Positions 18,768 through 27,026 of a stretch of DNA of 64,000 nt are shown here, one piece after another. The notes under the pieces are model-generated. The model ran no database searches, was not told the origin of the DNA, and saw nothing but the letters and a program-made list of their open reading frames with translations. Both the position numbers and the translations under genes were made by a program. The DNA comes from M55B118 sp964501715 (GTDB lineage Bacteria > Bacillota_I > Bacilli_A > Izemoplasmatales > Izemoplasmataceae). How positions within the stretch are numbered: position 1 is the first letter of the stretch; each line of letters opens with the position of its first letter. Where the stretch lies: NCBI GenBank assembly GCA_964501715.1, contig CAZCTR010000004.1, positions 1 through 64,000 of the forward strand. The letters run 5' to 3'.

Positions 18768-19313
18768 ATGGGCATTAACAAACTGGATCACATCTCCACG
18801 AAAAAAGGTGACAAAGGCACCTCAAGCGATTACTCCAATCATCCTTATCCGAAGGATGACGCGCTTTTCGAGACGCTCGGCACCATCGATGAACTCAGCG
18901 CCGTACTGGGTATCGCATACCATCACACCCACTACGAGCAGATCAAGATTATCCAAAAGACACTGCAGGCGATCAATGCCTTGGTCGCAACAAACCCCGA
19001 GAAGGATCCCAAGCGCTATGAAACCCTGCGAAAGATCGGTGAGAAAGACATCGCCTTCATCGAAAGGGAAGAGGAGAAACTGCTTTTGGAAAAGGACATC
19101 GAACCGACTTTCCACCTGCCCGGGACCGACACGTCGCTCGAGAATGCATTCTTTGATTACGCCCGCACAGTGTGCAGGCGAACCGAACGCACCATGGTGC
19201 GTTTCATCAACACGAAATCAAGAGAGGATTTGGACCATCCGCGGTCGTATCTGAACCGCCTGTCCGATCTCTTGTTCATCCTTGCGAGAAATTTCCAGGG
19301 TGAAACCAAATAA
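18768..19313 (+). CDS. Cob(I)alamin adenosyltransferase (PduO type)
   Basis: Transfers adenosyl from ATP to cob(I)alamin to form coenzyme B12. The 181-residue protein has the PduO pattern: STKKGDKGTSSDYSN at the ATP-binding N terminus, KDDALFETLGTIDELSAVLG, FHLPGTDTSLENAF, ARTVCRRTERTMV and YLNRLSDLLFILARN. The start at 18768 is preferred because AAAGGGTG sits about 7 bases upstream. A DegV gene follows 13 bases downstream. No B12-dependent mutase or eliminase is in the window; a QueG/dehalogenase-like protein at 35879 might use cobalamin. Confidence 0.92.
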   Translation: MGINKLDHISTKKGDKGTSSDYSNHPYPKDDALFETLGTIDELSAVLGIAYHHTHYEQIKIIQKTLQAINALVATNPEKDPKRYETLRKIGEKDIAFIEREEEKLLLEKDIEPTFHLPGTDTSLENAFFDYARTVCRRTERTMVRFINTKSREDLDHPRSYLNRLSDLLFILARNFQGETK

Positions 19314-19326
19314 AGTGAGGGATTCC

Positions 19327-20190
19327 ATGACAAACACCATCGGTGTCGTCGCATGCACCAATGCCTGCCTCGACTACCTAGACCATCCGCACGACATCCG
19401 TATTCTGAGATCGCGCATCCACCTCGGTGACGAGGAGTTCATCGATTATGAGGAACTCACGGCCCATGAATTCTATGACCGCCTCAAACAGGACTCCGAC
19501 ATTTTCCCCCGAACCTCGCAACCGCCCATCATAGAGATGGAGGAGACCTTCAAGGCCTTGAAAAAGGAAGGGAAGACCGATATCATCGTCATCACGATCT
19601 CCGCTCACATGAGCGGCATCTATTCCTCGGCCCATATTGCCGGGAAGAATGTGGACGGTGTGAACGTGCATGTCTTCGATTCCAAGACCGTCGCATACCC
19701 TGAGGCGCAAATGGCGATTACGGCTTCCAAGATGGCTGAGGCGGGAGAAGACGTGAAGACCATCCTGAAAAAACTTGAAGGCATACGTGATAGGAACCAT
19801 ATGGTGTTCGCAGTCGAGACACTCGCCTACCTTGTGAAGAACGGCCGGCTTTCTAACGCCGCCGGGTTCATGGGCAGCATGCTGAAGATCAAACCGCTTC
19901 TGCATGTGTCCAAGGAGGGGAAAGTCGAGAACATCGAAAAAATCCGGACTTTCAAAAAGGCGGTCAACCGCGTGATCGAAGCCTATCTCGAAGAGACTGA
20001 GGACAAGGATGTCTTCCCGTTCATCTCCCATGCCAACAATGAGGGGATGAGAGACTACATCACAAAGAAGCTCAAGGAGCATGACCCCTCGATCGACACC
20101 GTCGCATCGATCCCGCTCACACCGGCCGTGGGCGCACACGGCGGACCCGGAGCGATCGCGCTCGGTTACATCGAAAAGGACGCCCTTTAG
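19327..20190 (+). CDS. DegV-family fatty-acid-binding protein (copy 1)
   Basis: A 287-residue DegV protein. The family binds a fatty acid and, in Gram-positive FakB proteins, presents it to the kinase FakA. Visible features are VVITISAHMSGIYSSAH, FDSKTVAYPEAQMA, TLAYLVKNGRLSNAAG, LKIKPLLHV and the C-terminal GAHGGPGAIALGY. It differs from classic DegV at the N terminus (ACTNACLDYLDHPHDIRILR rather than DSTSDL). Two paralogues occur at 39859 and 41974. No fakA gene is in view. Confidence 0.88.
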   Translation: MTNTIGVVACTNACLDYLDHPHDIRILRSRIHLGDEEFIDYEELTAHEFYDRLKQDSDIFPRTSQPPIIEMEETFKALKKEGKTDIIVITISAHMSGIYSSAHIAGKNVDGVNVHVFDSKTVAYPEAQMAITASKMAEAGEDVKTILKKLEGIRDRNHMVFAVETLAYLVKNGRLSNAAGFMGSMLKIKPLLHVSKEGKVENIEKIRTFKKAVNRVIEAYLEETEDKDVFPFISHANNEGMRDYITKKLKEHDPSIDTVASIPLTPAVGAHGGPGAIALGYIEKDAL

Positions 20191-20200
20191 ACCTTTCACA

Positions 20201-20230
20201 AAAAAATGCCTGGCTATCCAGGCATTTTTT
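20201..20230. terminator. Bidirectional terminator
   Basis: Perfect 13-base-pair stem AAAAAATGCCTGG with complement, loop CTAT, T run on both strands; lies between convergent genes. Confidence 0.92.
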
Positions 20231-20236
20231 GATGGG

Positions 20237-22033
20237 TCATTGAAGGCTTTTTCGACGGTTGTACGCGTTCACCGCGATGCCAAGACCAAGCATGATATAG
20301 AATAGTGGCGCGACCGAGATGCGCTGGTCGTTGAAGAACCCTGTCACGAGATACGCGATGACACTGCTTAGCAGGCCGACACCGAGGAATTCGGCGAAGG
20401 TGTGGAAACGCCCATGGATATAGAGCTTCAAACTGTCATAGACATAGCGTATAAAGAAGATCATGAGCGCGAGCAGACCGACCACGCCGATATTGGTCCC
20501 GATCTGCAGATACATGTTGTGCGGCTTGTCTACAAGAGCATTTTCGCTCATACCGTTCATTCTCAAGGTGATATCATCGTTGGGGAAGGCGGTTGTGAAC
20601 ATGTCTGGCCCCTCCCCAATCAGGATGGCATCTCCGAGAAGTGGGATGGAATGCGCCCAGATCAGCACACGGTTTGAGAACATGGCGCCGTAAGGTGCCA
20701 TCCACCCGACATGCGCCGATTCACCGGGCACTGTGACATTGCCGAACACATCGACGGTCCTGAATCCTTCCTGTACCATATAGGCGGTGAAAGACTCACC
20801 GTAAGCGGTGACCCTGATTTCGCCCTGTTGTCTCAGTTGCACTTCAAAAGGTTCATAAGGGCCTTCATCGAATCCATAGGTGTTGTCCTCGAAATGCGCA
20901 TCGAGCCTCTCTCCTTCCAAAGTCTCGAAAGCCAAGGGGCGTGTGCCCCTGTGCAAAATGACCATGCCTTCCTCCTCGCTGTCTATGACGATGGATTTAT
21001 CATGGACACTCACTTCGTCGAAGATGAAGCGTTCCTGGCTTCTTTCATAATCCGCCCTGATTGAAAGGCTTCTAAGCTCCTCTTCAATCCGTCCATCCGA
21101 GACTTGGTCAAGGATGTACCCTGTGCTCCCCATCAGCAAAAAAGGGATGACGAACTTGATGGGGTGTCTTAGAAGCATCTTTCTAAACATGGCCAAAATC
21201 ACAATGAAGGATGCCCCGATGCCGACGATGCCGGCACGGGAGTTCGACCCGAAGGCGATGAAGACCATGCCAGCGAAAAAAACCATGAGGAGCGGGGTGT
21301 GAACCCAATGTCTGACCCGCATGAAGAGCGCAAAAGAGAAGGGGATCATCAAGGCTGCGAAACTGCCGACGAAATTGGTGTTGTACATCGTCGCATAGAT
21401 GTCGTTCTGACCGAACCGTATTTCCATGGATTCCTGGAGGGATTCAAGCGAGGAAGGGAAGATGAGTGTTTGCCCGAGAGAGGTATTGAAAAAGTCACGA
21501 CCGAAATATTGGCTCGCTCCGATGAAAAAGACGACAACGCCTACGGTGATGAGGGCGCTGGTGATCAGGCGCATATGGGATTCATCGGTGATTAGAAAGG
21601 CGACAACCATGACGATGATTCCATATCCGAGCATCACGAAAAGTCCCTGATAGCTGCCCATGTATCCAGCCGTGGCGATCGATTTCGGATCCGCGAAGAG
21701 ATAGGAGATGACCACCAGGGCGAAATAGATGAAAAGCGGCCAGAATGCAAGGAGCGACTCAAGCAGGATTCTCTTTGTCCAATACAAGTAGAGGGTCATC
21801 GCGGCACTGATGAAGGTGAGGACCGTGAACCATATGGATTTGTAGTAACTGAAGAAGTCGACGTACACATCATCAGGCCAATACAATTGGCTCGCCTCAC
21901 TCAGTTCAAAGAGATTGGCCCTTACAATCAAGGGCACCAGGATGATGATCAACACGATCGGAACAAGATACACCGGATGAATGGGATGTTCCCTTATGTA
22001 GGCTTTGGAACGGGGTCTTTGTCTTTTCGGCAT
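20237..22033 (-). CDS. O-antigen ligase-like membrane protein (Wzy_C/WaaL family)
   Basis: A 598-residue multi-spanning protein with about twelve membrane helices. An extracytoplasmic insert of about 180 residues (about 345-490) separates the two helix groups. The ligase/polymerase block is present: NRVLIWAHSIPLLGDAILIGEGPDMF, written here as its parts NRVLIW and GEGPDMF, then KPHNMYLQIGTN with the conserved His. The family polymerises or ligates surface glycans from lipid carriers. The start MPKRQRPRSK at 22033 follows TGGAGG. No glycosyltransferase genes are adjacent, so the substrate is unknown. Confidence 0.82.
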   Translation of the reverse strand: MPKRQRPRSKAYIREHPIHPVYLVPIVLIIILVPLIVRANLFELSEASQLYWPDDVYVDFFSYYKSIWFTVLTFISAAMTLYLYWTKRILLESLLAFWPLFIYFALVVISYLFADPKSIATAGYMGSYQGLFVMLGYGIIVMVVAFLITDESHMRLITSALITVGVVVFFIGASQYFGRDFFNTSLGQTLIFPSSLESLQESMEIRFGQNDIYATMYNTNFVGSFAALMIPFSFALFMRVRHWVHTPLLMVFFAGMVFIAFGSNSRAGIVGIGASFIVILAMFRKMLLRHPIKFVIPFLLMGSTGYILDQVSDGRIEEELRSLSIRADYERSQERFIFDEVSVHDKSIVIDSEEEGMVILHRGTRPLAFETLEGERLDAHFEDNTYGFDEGPYEPFEVQLRQQGEIRVTAYGESFTAYMVQEGFRTVDVFGNVTVPGESAHVGWMAPYGAMFSNRVLIWAHSIPLLGDAILIGEGPDMFTTAFPNDDITLRMNGMSENALVDKPHNMYLQIGTNIGVVGLLALMIFFIRYVYDSLKLYIHGRFHTFAEFLGVGLLSSVIAYLVTGFFNDQRISVAPLFYIMLGLGIAVNAYNRRKSLQ

Positions 22034-22064
22034 ATGAACCTCCAGAAGCGTTGGTGTTCTTTGA

Positions 22065-22093
22065 ATTATACCATCCGATGCGTTCATTGTCCA
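22065..22093 (-). promoter_or_regulatory. Promoter for O-antigen ligase-like gene
   Basis: On the minus strand: TGGACA, 17-base spacer, TATAAT with TGG extension. Confidence 0.65.
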
Positions 22094-22164
22094 TGTTCGA
22101 AGACGATTGCGGACTTTCTTGCACCACATGCAAACAATCAGACTCCCTTGAATTAATTATGTTG

Positions 22165-22193
22165 TTGTGAAAAGGTTCACCGGATGCTATACT
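22165..22193 (+). promoter_or_regulatory. Promoter for padR copy 1, overlapping a Rex-like box
   Basis: TTGTGA, 17-base spacer, TATACT with TGC extension. Bases 22165-22182 read TTGTGAA-AAGG-TTCACCG, matching the Rex consensus TTGTGAA-N4-TTCACAA at 12 of 14 arm positions. Confidence 0.6.
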
Positions 22194-22196
22194 TAA

Positions 22197-22209
22197 TGTG
22201 TGTCACACA
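22197..22209. promoter_or_regulatory. Palindrome downstream of the padR -10
   Basis: TGTGTG-T-CACACA covers the start-site region, a typical place for autorepression; PadR proteins favour ATGT/ACAT-like dyads. Confidence 0.45.
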
Positions 22210-22228
22210 ATAAGTAGGAGGCCTTTCC

Positions 22229-22549
22229 ATGAACGCCCAATTCAAGCGAGGCATCGCCGAACTTCTAGTGATGAAAGTGTTGAAAGACGGTCCCCTTTCA
22301 AGTCGTGAGGTCGTAAGACGCCTCAATGTCAATGTCGACATCAATACGAACACCATATATCCCATATTGAGGCGTCTTAAGGAGAACGGGTATGCGGAGG
22401 TGGAAAAGGTCCCCTCATCGTTCGGGGCCCCTCGCAAATTCTATCGTCTGACCGACAAGGGGCATCAGCGATTCATAACTTATGAGCGTGAATGGAAGGA
22501 TTTCCTTTCCAATGCCCTCACCATATTAGGAGGCACACACCATGCATAA
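22229..22549 (+). CDS. PadR-family transcriptional regulator (copy 1)
   Basis: A 106-residue winged-helix repressor. The core FKRGIAELLVMKVLKDGPLS, NTNTIYPILRRLKENGYAEV and RKFYRLTDKGHQRF matches PadR. It probably represses its own operon at the palindrome 22197-22209. AGGAGG precedes the ATG. The downstream membrane gene overlaps by 8 bases, so the pair is translationally coupled, as is common for PadR with HAAS-like proteins. Confidence 0.92.
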   Translation: MNAQFKRGIAELLVMKVLKDGPLSSREVVRRLNVNVDINTNTIYPILRRLKENGYAEVEKVPSSFGAPRKFYRLTDKGHQRFITYEREWKDFLSNALTILGGTHHA

Positions 22550-23642
22550 GGACACTTATCTCAGCTACCTGAAAGACATTCTTGATGAATTCGACATCTC
22601 TGAAGAAAAAAAAGCAGAAGTGCTGAGTGACTATGACACTCAAATCGAGGCCGCTATTGAAAACCCTCATGACGCAAAAAAGCTTGAAACGCTCTTCAAA
22701 GATGAGGCATCACTTAGAAAAGAGCTTGAGAAAAAATATCCCAAAAAGCAAGCCGAAAGGCGGGACCACGCCATCAAAGCGCTCACCCCGCTTTTCAGTC
22801 TTGTGCTTTTTTTGATAATGGGCATGCTTTTTGACGCTTGGCACCCCGGGTGGATGGTGTTTCTGCTTGTGCCTTTCACGGCGCTCACCTTCGATGCGCC
22901 GCATGCGTCGCATCGGGGGAAGCGCATGTTGTTCATCCTTGCACTCACACTTCTGGCATATCTCTTTTTGGGACTTTTTTACAATCTGTGGCATCCCGGG
23001 TGGCTCATTTTAACCCCCGCAGTGATGGTAGGGATTGTGCTTCTTCCAGAACTCAATCCGATACAGAAGCTCACTGCGTTAAGCCCGTTCATATCGCTCA
23101 ACGCCTTTATCCTCATAGGGTATTTCACCGGTGTCTATTCCCCTACTTGGACAGTGTTCATTCTCATGGTCGCGGTCGGGCTTCTCAATGAGAAAAGGCA
23201 TGCACACAGATGGATTTTGGAAAGCCTGCTCCTTGTGTCGATGGGAAGCTATTTTTTAATCGGGTTATGGCTTCACAATTGGGCGCTCGCGCTATTCGCT
23301 TTTCTGATTTTCATCATTCCCGCGATTTTCACCGGACATATCCATGTGAAGATACAGGGCTTCACCACCCGGATGGAACGTCTCGCCGTGCTCATGTCGA
23401 TCATCGTGTTCTTTTTATGGGGGTATTTCTTCGAGGCCTGGGCGGTTTCCTGGGTGGTTTTCCTGGCGGTTCCCCTCTTTGCGGTGATCCTGCATGCGAA
23501 GGGAAGGGACACCCTTGTGCCCATCACAGTATTGCTATCCATACTGATATTCTATCTAACCGGGTATTACAGCGGACAATGGAATCTGGCATGGCTGGTA
23601 TTTCTGGCGATTCCGTTGGTCGCAATCATACAAAAGGCATGA
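22542..23642 (+). CDS. HAAS-like membrane protein with six repeated helix hairpins
   Basis: A 366-residue protein. Residues 1-75 form a charged helical HAAS/DUF1700-like head (YLSYLKDILDEFDISEEKK, then a KKLE acidic-basic helix). Then come six copies of a two-helix unit. Each has a Gly, an aromatic, a Trp and a second Trp followed by FL or VF and often Pro, for example GMLFDAWHPGWMVFLLVP, GYFFEAWAVSWVVFLAVP and GYYSGQWNLAWLVFLAIP. Copy 4 (GLWLHNWALALFAFLIFI) is the most diverged. The function is unknown; the PadR partner suggests envelope-stress or sensing roles. Confidence 0.75.
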   Translation: MHKDTYLSYLKDILDEFDISEEKKAEVLSDYDTQIEAAIENPHDAKKLETLFKDEASLRKELEKKYPKKQAERRDHAIKALTPLFSLVLFLIMGMLFDAWHPGWMVFLLVPFTALTFDAPHASHRGKRMLFILALTLLAYLFLGLFYNLWHPGWLILTPAVMVGIVLLPELNPIQKLTALSPFISLNAFILIGYFTGVYSPTWTVFILMVAVGLLNEKRHAHRWILESLLLVSMGSYFLIGLWLHNWALALFAFLIFIIPAIFTGHIHVKIQGFTTRMERLAVLMSIIVFFLWGYFFEAWAVSWVVFLAVPLFAVILHAKGRDTLVPITVLLSILIFYLTGYYSGQWNLAWLVFLAIPLVAIIQKA

Positions 23643-23665
23643 ACGCACAACCTGATAGGTCCTCA

Positions 23666-23674
23666 TGATACAAT
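23666..23674 (+). promoter_or_regulatory. Extended -10 for small hypothetical gene
   Basis: TGATACAAT, 18 bases before the start codon; weak -35. Confidence 0.4.
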
Positions 23675-23691
23675 GAAAACAAGGTGATAAC

Positions 23692-24009
23692 ATGAAACGA
23701 GAAAAAGACGCGCTTTTGAGAGCCACTACCCTGATCAAGCGTGGCCGTTACACCAAACACGTCATACGCGGCCCCAAAGGCCGCTTTGAAGATGTCGAGT
23801 CGATCGATGTCATGAAGCTCGACGGGGCGGAGTGGATGCCGTATTATGACAATGTGCGCGACCAGGTCGTGTATGGCTACTACGAACAACGCAAAAGAGG
23901 CAAGGTGTTTCACTACCTCGCCTTTCTGTCCTTCGATTATCATTACGCGGCCGCGTCCCCGTTTGATTGGTTTGATGCCGACCCGTTTGGTTTCAAGGAT
24001 CTGGACTGA
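23692..24009 (+). CDS. Hypothetical protein, 105 residues
   Basis: I do not recognise this protein. It is soluble, with a basic N-terminal half (RATTLIKRGRYTKHVIRGPKGRF) and an aromatic, acidic C terminus (SPFDWFDADPFGFKDLD). There is no signal peptide and no Cys motif. AAGGTGATAAC precedes the ATG, and it has its own extended -10. It is followed immediately by a large hairpin (24019-24095). The codon pattern is like its neighbours, so it is probably a real gene. Confidence 0.55.
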   Translation: MKREKDALLRATTLIKRGRYTKHVIRGPKGRFEDVESIDVMKLDGAEWMPYYDNVRDQVVYGYYEQRKRGKVFHYLAFLSFDYHYAAASPFDWFDADPFGFKDLD

Positions 24010-24018
24010 GACATTGAA

Positions 24019-24099
24019 AAGCGCCTGTTCCAAAGCCCCTTACCGACTATTGGACTATGAACATCCAATATGAAGGGGGCGTGGAACAGGCGCTTCTTT
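24019..24099. terminator. Large branched hairpin between convergent genes
   Basis: A 77-base inverted repeat: 14 perfect pairs (AAGCGCCTGTTCCA), then 7 pairs (GCCCCTT with one bulge), then 7 pairs (TATTGGA) closing a 9-base loop. A short T-rich tail follows on the plus strand. It probably terminates transcription both ways, but it is much larger than the other terminators here. Confidence 0.65.
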
Positions 24100-24104
24100 T
24101 ATGA

Positions 24105-26138
24105 TCAGGTTAAACGCTTCAGGGAGTCCAACACGCCTTCCTTGATGGCTTCACAGGCCAGGCTGGCGATCTCGGGGTCGAATTGCCGGCCGGCTTCCTC
24201 CCTGAGTTCCTTGATGATGGCGTCTTGTCCCATAGAAGGGCTGTAGGGGCGCTCCTCATGCATCGCGCTCACAGCTTCGGCGACGGCGAGGATCGCACTT
24301 TCTTTAAGGTTCTCCTCTCCCTTTAGTTGGCGGGGATAGCCTTGTCCGTCATAACGCTCGTGATGATGCAGCACATATTCGGCGATGTTTTCGAGTGTGC
24401 TCGATTGTATGAGCAGTTCGTAACCTCTTTCAGGATGGGTTTTCAAAATCTCGTATTCCTTGACTGTGAGGCGGCCGTTCTTGTTGAGAAGGGACGGGTC
24501 GAAACCGATCTTGCCGATATCATGGACGATGCCCGCCCAATAAAGCACATCCGAGGCGTGGTCGTTCAATCCATAGATTCGCGCGAGATGTCTTGCGATG
24601 AATGCGACATGCTCGCTGTGATTGCTTGTATCGGAGTCGAACAGGTCGATCGCCTTCAAAAGGGAGACGACCATCGAATTCGTGTGTTGCGAGGGGTCCA
24701 AGGAGGCTTTTGACGCTTCAAAGAACGTGTTCAGAAGGATGTTCAACCCTTCGAAGTAGGCCATTGTGTCTGTGTCGAAGGTGGCATCTGATGCCCTGTC
24801 TATATCGAAACTGAGCTCAACGGTCATGGTGTCACCGAGTCTGACACTCATGAACACGGATTCCTTGACACGGCTCAAGACATCGTTTTCAAAGGCTTCG
24901 GGAATTGCGTCTTCATCATCCGATTTCGCTTTGAATCTCTTTTCTTCATGGACAAAGCGACGGGGCTCCTCGAGGTTCTTGACCCAGTGGTCAGCGGAAA
25001 TGTCATATTGATTGAGCGTATCCTTGTCAAACCCGATCGCGTCGATGAATGTGACCTTGTGATCATCCACAACAGCGCAACTCCCATAATCGATGTTACC
25101 AATGATTTTCACGACTATCCTGAATACTCTCGAAGCCTCGGTTTCAAGCTGGTCTTCCAGAAGGGAATCGGTTTTCGAATACCCGAACAGTTCCTGCAAG
25201 GCGTCGATGAGCGCGTTCAGCCTATCCTGTCTTTTGAGGTGCACCTTTTCAGTCTCTTTGATGTTGAGAAGCACCAGCTTCAAGGTGAGCACGATTGCGG
25301 TGAGAATGATCAAAAGGAAATTGACCTCGCTCATATAGACAAAGATGTTCGGTTCGAGATAGAAAGGTTCGGTGATATACATGAGCACGAGAAAAAGCAG
25401 GGAAAACATGTAAGCGGTGCGTATCGGGAAGAAGAAGGGCATGATTACCGCGAAGGGAATGAAAGCATACTTGTGGAAGACGAACGACAAGTGGGGGACG
25501 TCACCACGGAACACAAGAAACGTGGTCACGATAAAGATCAGATAAAAGAGCCCTTCCTTCCAATTGAAATCATTGAAGAAAGGATGCTTGTCCACTTGCA
25601 AGGACATGACAAGCGGGAGGCCGAAAATGATCAGTCCGTAAAAATCACCGAGAAACCACACAAGTCCGCTCGCCCAGAGCTCGGATGTGTCGAGACTCCC
25701 CAATGCGAACAAGGACAGATTGCCCAATAAAGTCGAGACTGAAGCAATGATGATCCCTACCAAGAACGCTTGGATGATATCCTTCACGTTCAAAGAGAGC
25801 ATCACCTCAAGCTTGAGCGCGACCCTCACACCGACACACGCAGCCACAAAACCGCTTATGGTCAAAAGGACAGATTGCAGCACCACACCCCAAAACGTCA
25901 GATCGAAAAAAAGAATGTGGCCGATGAGATACCCTATCAGAATGAACAAAAAAACCGGAAGCGCCACGGTTTTACGTTTCAGAAACAAAAAGGCGAACGC
26001 GAACCCCGTGGTCGGCCAGATGATGCTCGCGTTGAACATGTTCATGCTGAACATGTGCCCGATGGGTACGGAGGCTGTCAAGAGTAACGCCATGAACAAG
26101 AATTCACGCAGTTTGAAATGTCGGATCAACGCCTGCAA
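24105..26138 (-). CDS. MASE1 sensor with HD-GYP domain (copy 2), one altered residue
   Basis: A 677-residue paralogue of the gene at 9616 with the same plan. It has eight membrane segments with MASE1 features (NASIIWPTTGFAFAFLFL), a middle region of about 200 residues, and an HD-GYP domain with HDIGK at 539-543 and HHERYDGQGYP at about 591-601. The normally conserved Asp after the GYP block is Glu here (AVAEAVSAM, residue about 621). Translation appears to begin at TTG 26138, with GGAGG 8 bases upstream. A cyclic-di-GMP phosphodiesterase is likely, but activity should be tested because of the substitution. Confidence 0.88.
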   Translation of the reverse strand: MQALIRHFKLREFLFMALLLTASVPIGHMFSMNMFNASIIWPTTGFAFAFLFLKRKTVALPVFLFILIGYLIGHILFFDLTFWGVVLQSVLLTISGFVAACVGVRVALKLEVMLSLNVKDIIQAFLVGIIIASVSTLLGNLSLFALGSLDTSELWASGLVWFLGDFYGLIIFGLPLVMSLQVDKHPFFNDFNWKEGLFYLIFIVTTFLVFRGDVPHLSFVFHKYAFIPFAVIMPFFFPIRTAYMFSLLFLVLMYITEPFYLEPNIFVYMSEVNFLLIILTAIVLTLKLVLLNIKETEKVHLKRQDRLNALIDALQELFGYSKTDSLLEDQLETEASRVFRIVVKIIGNIDYGSCAVVDDHKVTFIDAIGFDKDTLNQYDISADHWVKNLEEPRRFVHEEKRFKAKSDDEDAIPEAFENDVLSRVKESVFMSVRLGDTMTVELSFDIDRASDATFDTDTMAYFEGLNILLNTFFEASKASLDPSQHTNSMVVSLLKAIDLFDSDTSNHSEHVAFIARHLARIYGLNDHASDVLYWAGIVHDIGKIGFDPSLLNKNGRLTVKEYEILKTHPERGYELLIQSSTLENIAEYVLHHHERYDGQGYPRQLKGEENLKESAILAVAEAVSAMHEERPYSPSMGQDAIIKELREEAGRQFDPEIASLACEAIKEGVLDSLKRLT

Positions 26139-26171
26139 ACGAATCGCCTCCCATGTGGTCTAATCATAACC

Positions 26172-26180
26172 ATTTTAACA
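26172..26180 (-). promoter_or_regulatory. Extended -10 for MASE1/HD-GYP copy 2
   Basis: On the minus strand: TGTTAAAAT, about 35 bases before the TTG start. Confidence 0.4.
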
Positions 26181-26257
26181 CTATTCAACCCAAAAAAGAA
26201 ATATCACATACCGATTCGCATCAGAAAGTATATATCGCTATCTTTTTTTATTCAATG

Positions 26258-26266
26258 TGTTATAAT
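26258..26266 (+). promoter_or_regulatory. Extended -10 for YgjV-like gene
   Basis: TGTTATAAT in an AT-rich region, 34 bases before the start. Confidence 0.6.
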
Positions 26267-26300
26267 ACCAAAGGTTAATCAATAAAAAGGAGTTTTTACC

Positions 26301-26927
26301 ATGGAAACATTTTATGAATGGATAGGCTATATAGCCTCATTCCTCATTCTTGTAAGTCTGATCATGACTTCTGTGAAACGGTTGCGTCTGATCAACCTTG
26401 CTGGGGCACTCCTCTTCGCTTTGTACGGTTGGCTCATCAGCGCATATCCGGTCATGATCATGAATGCCGGGATCGTCATCGTCAACGTTTATTATCTCAA
26501 ACAGATCTTCGCTTCCGAGGATTTCTTCAAGACCTTGAGTGTCGAAAAGGGAGATGACTATGTGCATGCCCTCCTCAAATTCTATGAGGACAACATCCAG
26601 AGGTTCATGCCCGTCGACGAAACAGTCCTTGAAAACAGCGAATTCAGGATTCTGATATTGAGAAACATGGATCCGGCCGGGCTTTTCGTCGCGAAGCCAT
26701 TTGACAGTTCAACGCTCGAGATCACTTTGGATTATGCCATCCCGGAATTCCAGGATTTCAAGACCGGAGCCTTCATCTATGAAAAAGAGCGCGAACGGTT
26801 CAAGGATGCCGGATATCAGAAGATGATCGCTTTCGCCAAAAGTGAAAAACACGAGAAATACTTGCGACGCATGGGGTTCAAACCGACCGATCTCAACGGT
26901 GATGAAGCCTTCATCAAATCCATATGA
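26301..26927 (+). CDS. YgjV-like membrane protein with GNAT-like C-terminal domain
   Basis: A 208-residue protein. Three membrane helices at about 5-75 (WIGYIASFLILVSLIMTS, LINLAGALLFALYGW, MIMNAGIVIVNVYYL) match the YgjV-type membrane family. Residues about 85-208 look like a degenerate acetyltransferase (GNAT) fold, ending in KSEKHEKYLRRMGFKP. No acetyl-CoA loop is obvious, so catalysis is uncertain. AAAAAGGAG precedes the ATG. It is monocistronic, with a terminator at 26928-26959. Confidence 0.7.
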   Translation: METFYEWIGYIASFLILVSLIMTSVKRLRLINLAGALLFALYGWLISAYPVMIMNAGIVIVNVYYLKQIFASEDFFKTLSVEKGDDYVHALLKFYEDNIQRFMPVDETVLENSEFRILILRNMDPAGLFVAKPFDSSTLEITLDYAIPEFQDFKTGAFIYEKERERFKDAGYQKMIAFAKSEKHEKYLRRMGFKPTDLNGDEAFIKSI

Positions 26928-26959
26928 GAAAACGCTCTGAAGAAGGGCGTTTTCTTTTT
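26928..26959 (+). terminator. Terminator after YgjV-like gene
   Basis: GAAAACGC/GCGTTTTC stem, 11-base loop, T run. Confidence 0.85.
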
Positions 26960-26970
26960 ATTTGAAATCA

Positions 26971-26999
26971 TTATCATTTATTGCGGTTGATGATATAAT
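26971..26999 (+). promoter_or_regulatory. Promoter for tandem ABC fusion operon
   Basis: TTATCA, 17-base spacer, TATAAT with TGA extension. Confidence 0.6.
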
Positions 27000-27026
27000 G
27001 GACATGATTAAGATTGGGGGCATAAC

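Noticed and set aside
24019..24095. Transposon or MITE
   Set aside because: No target-site duplication could be identified at the ends and no second copy was noticed in the window; kept only as an unusual terminator-like hairpin.
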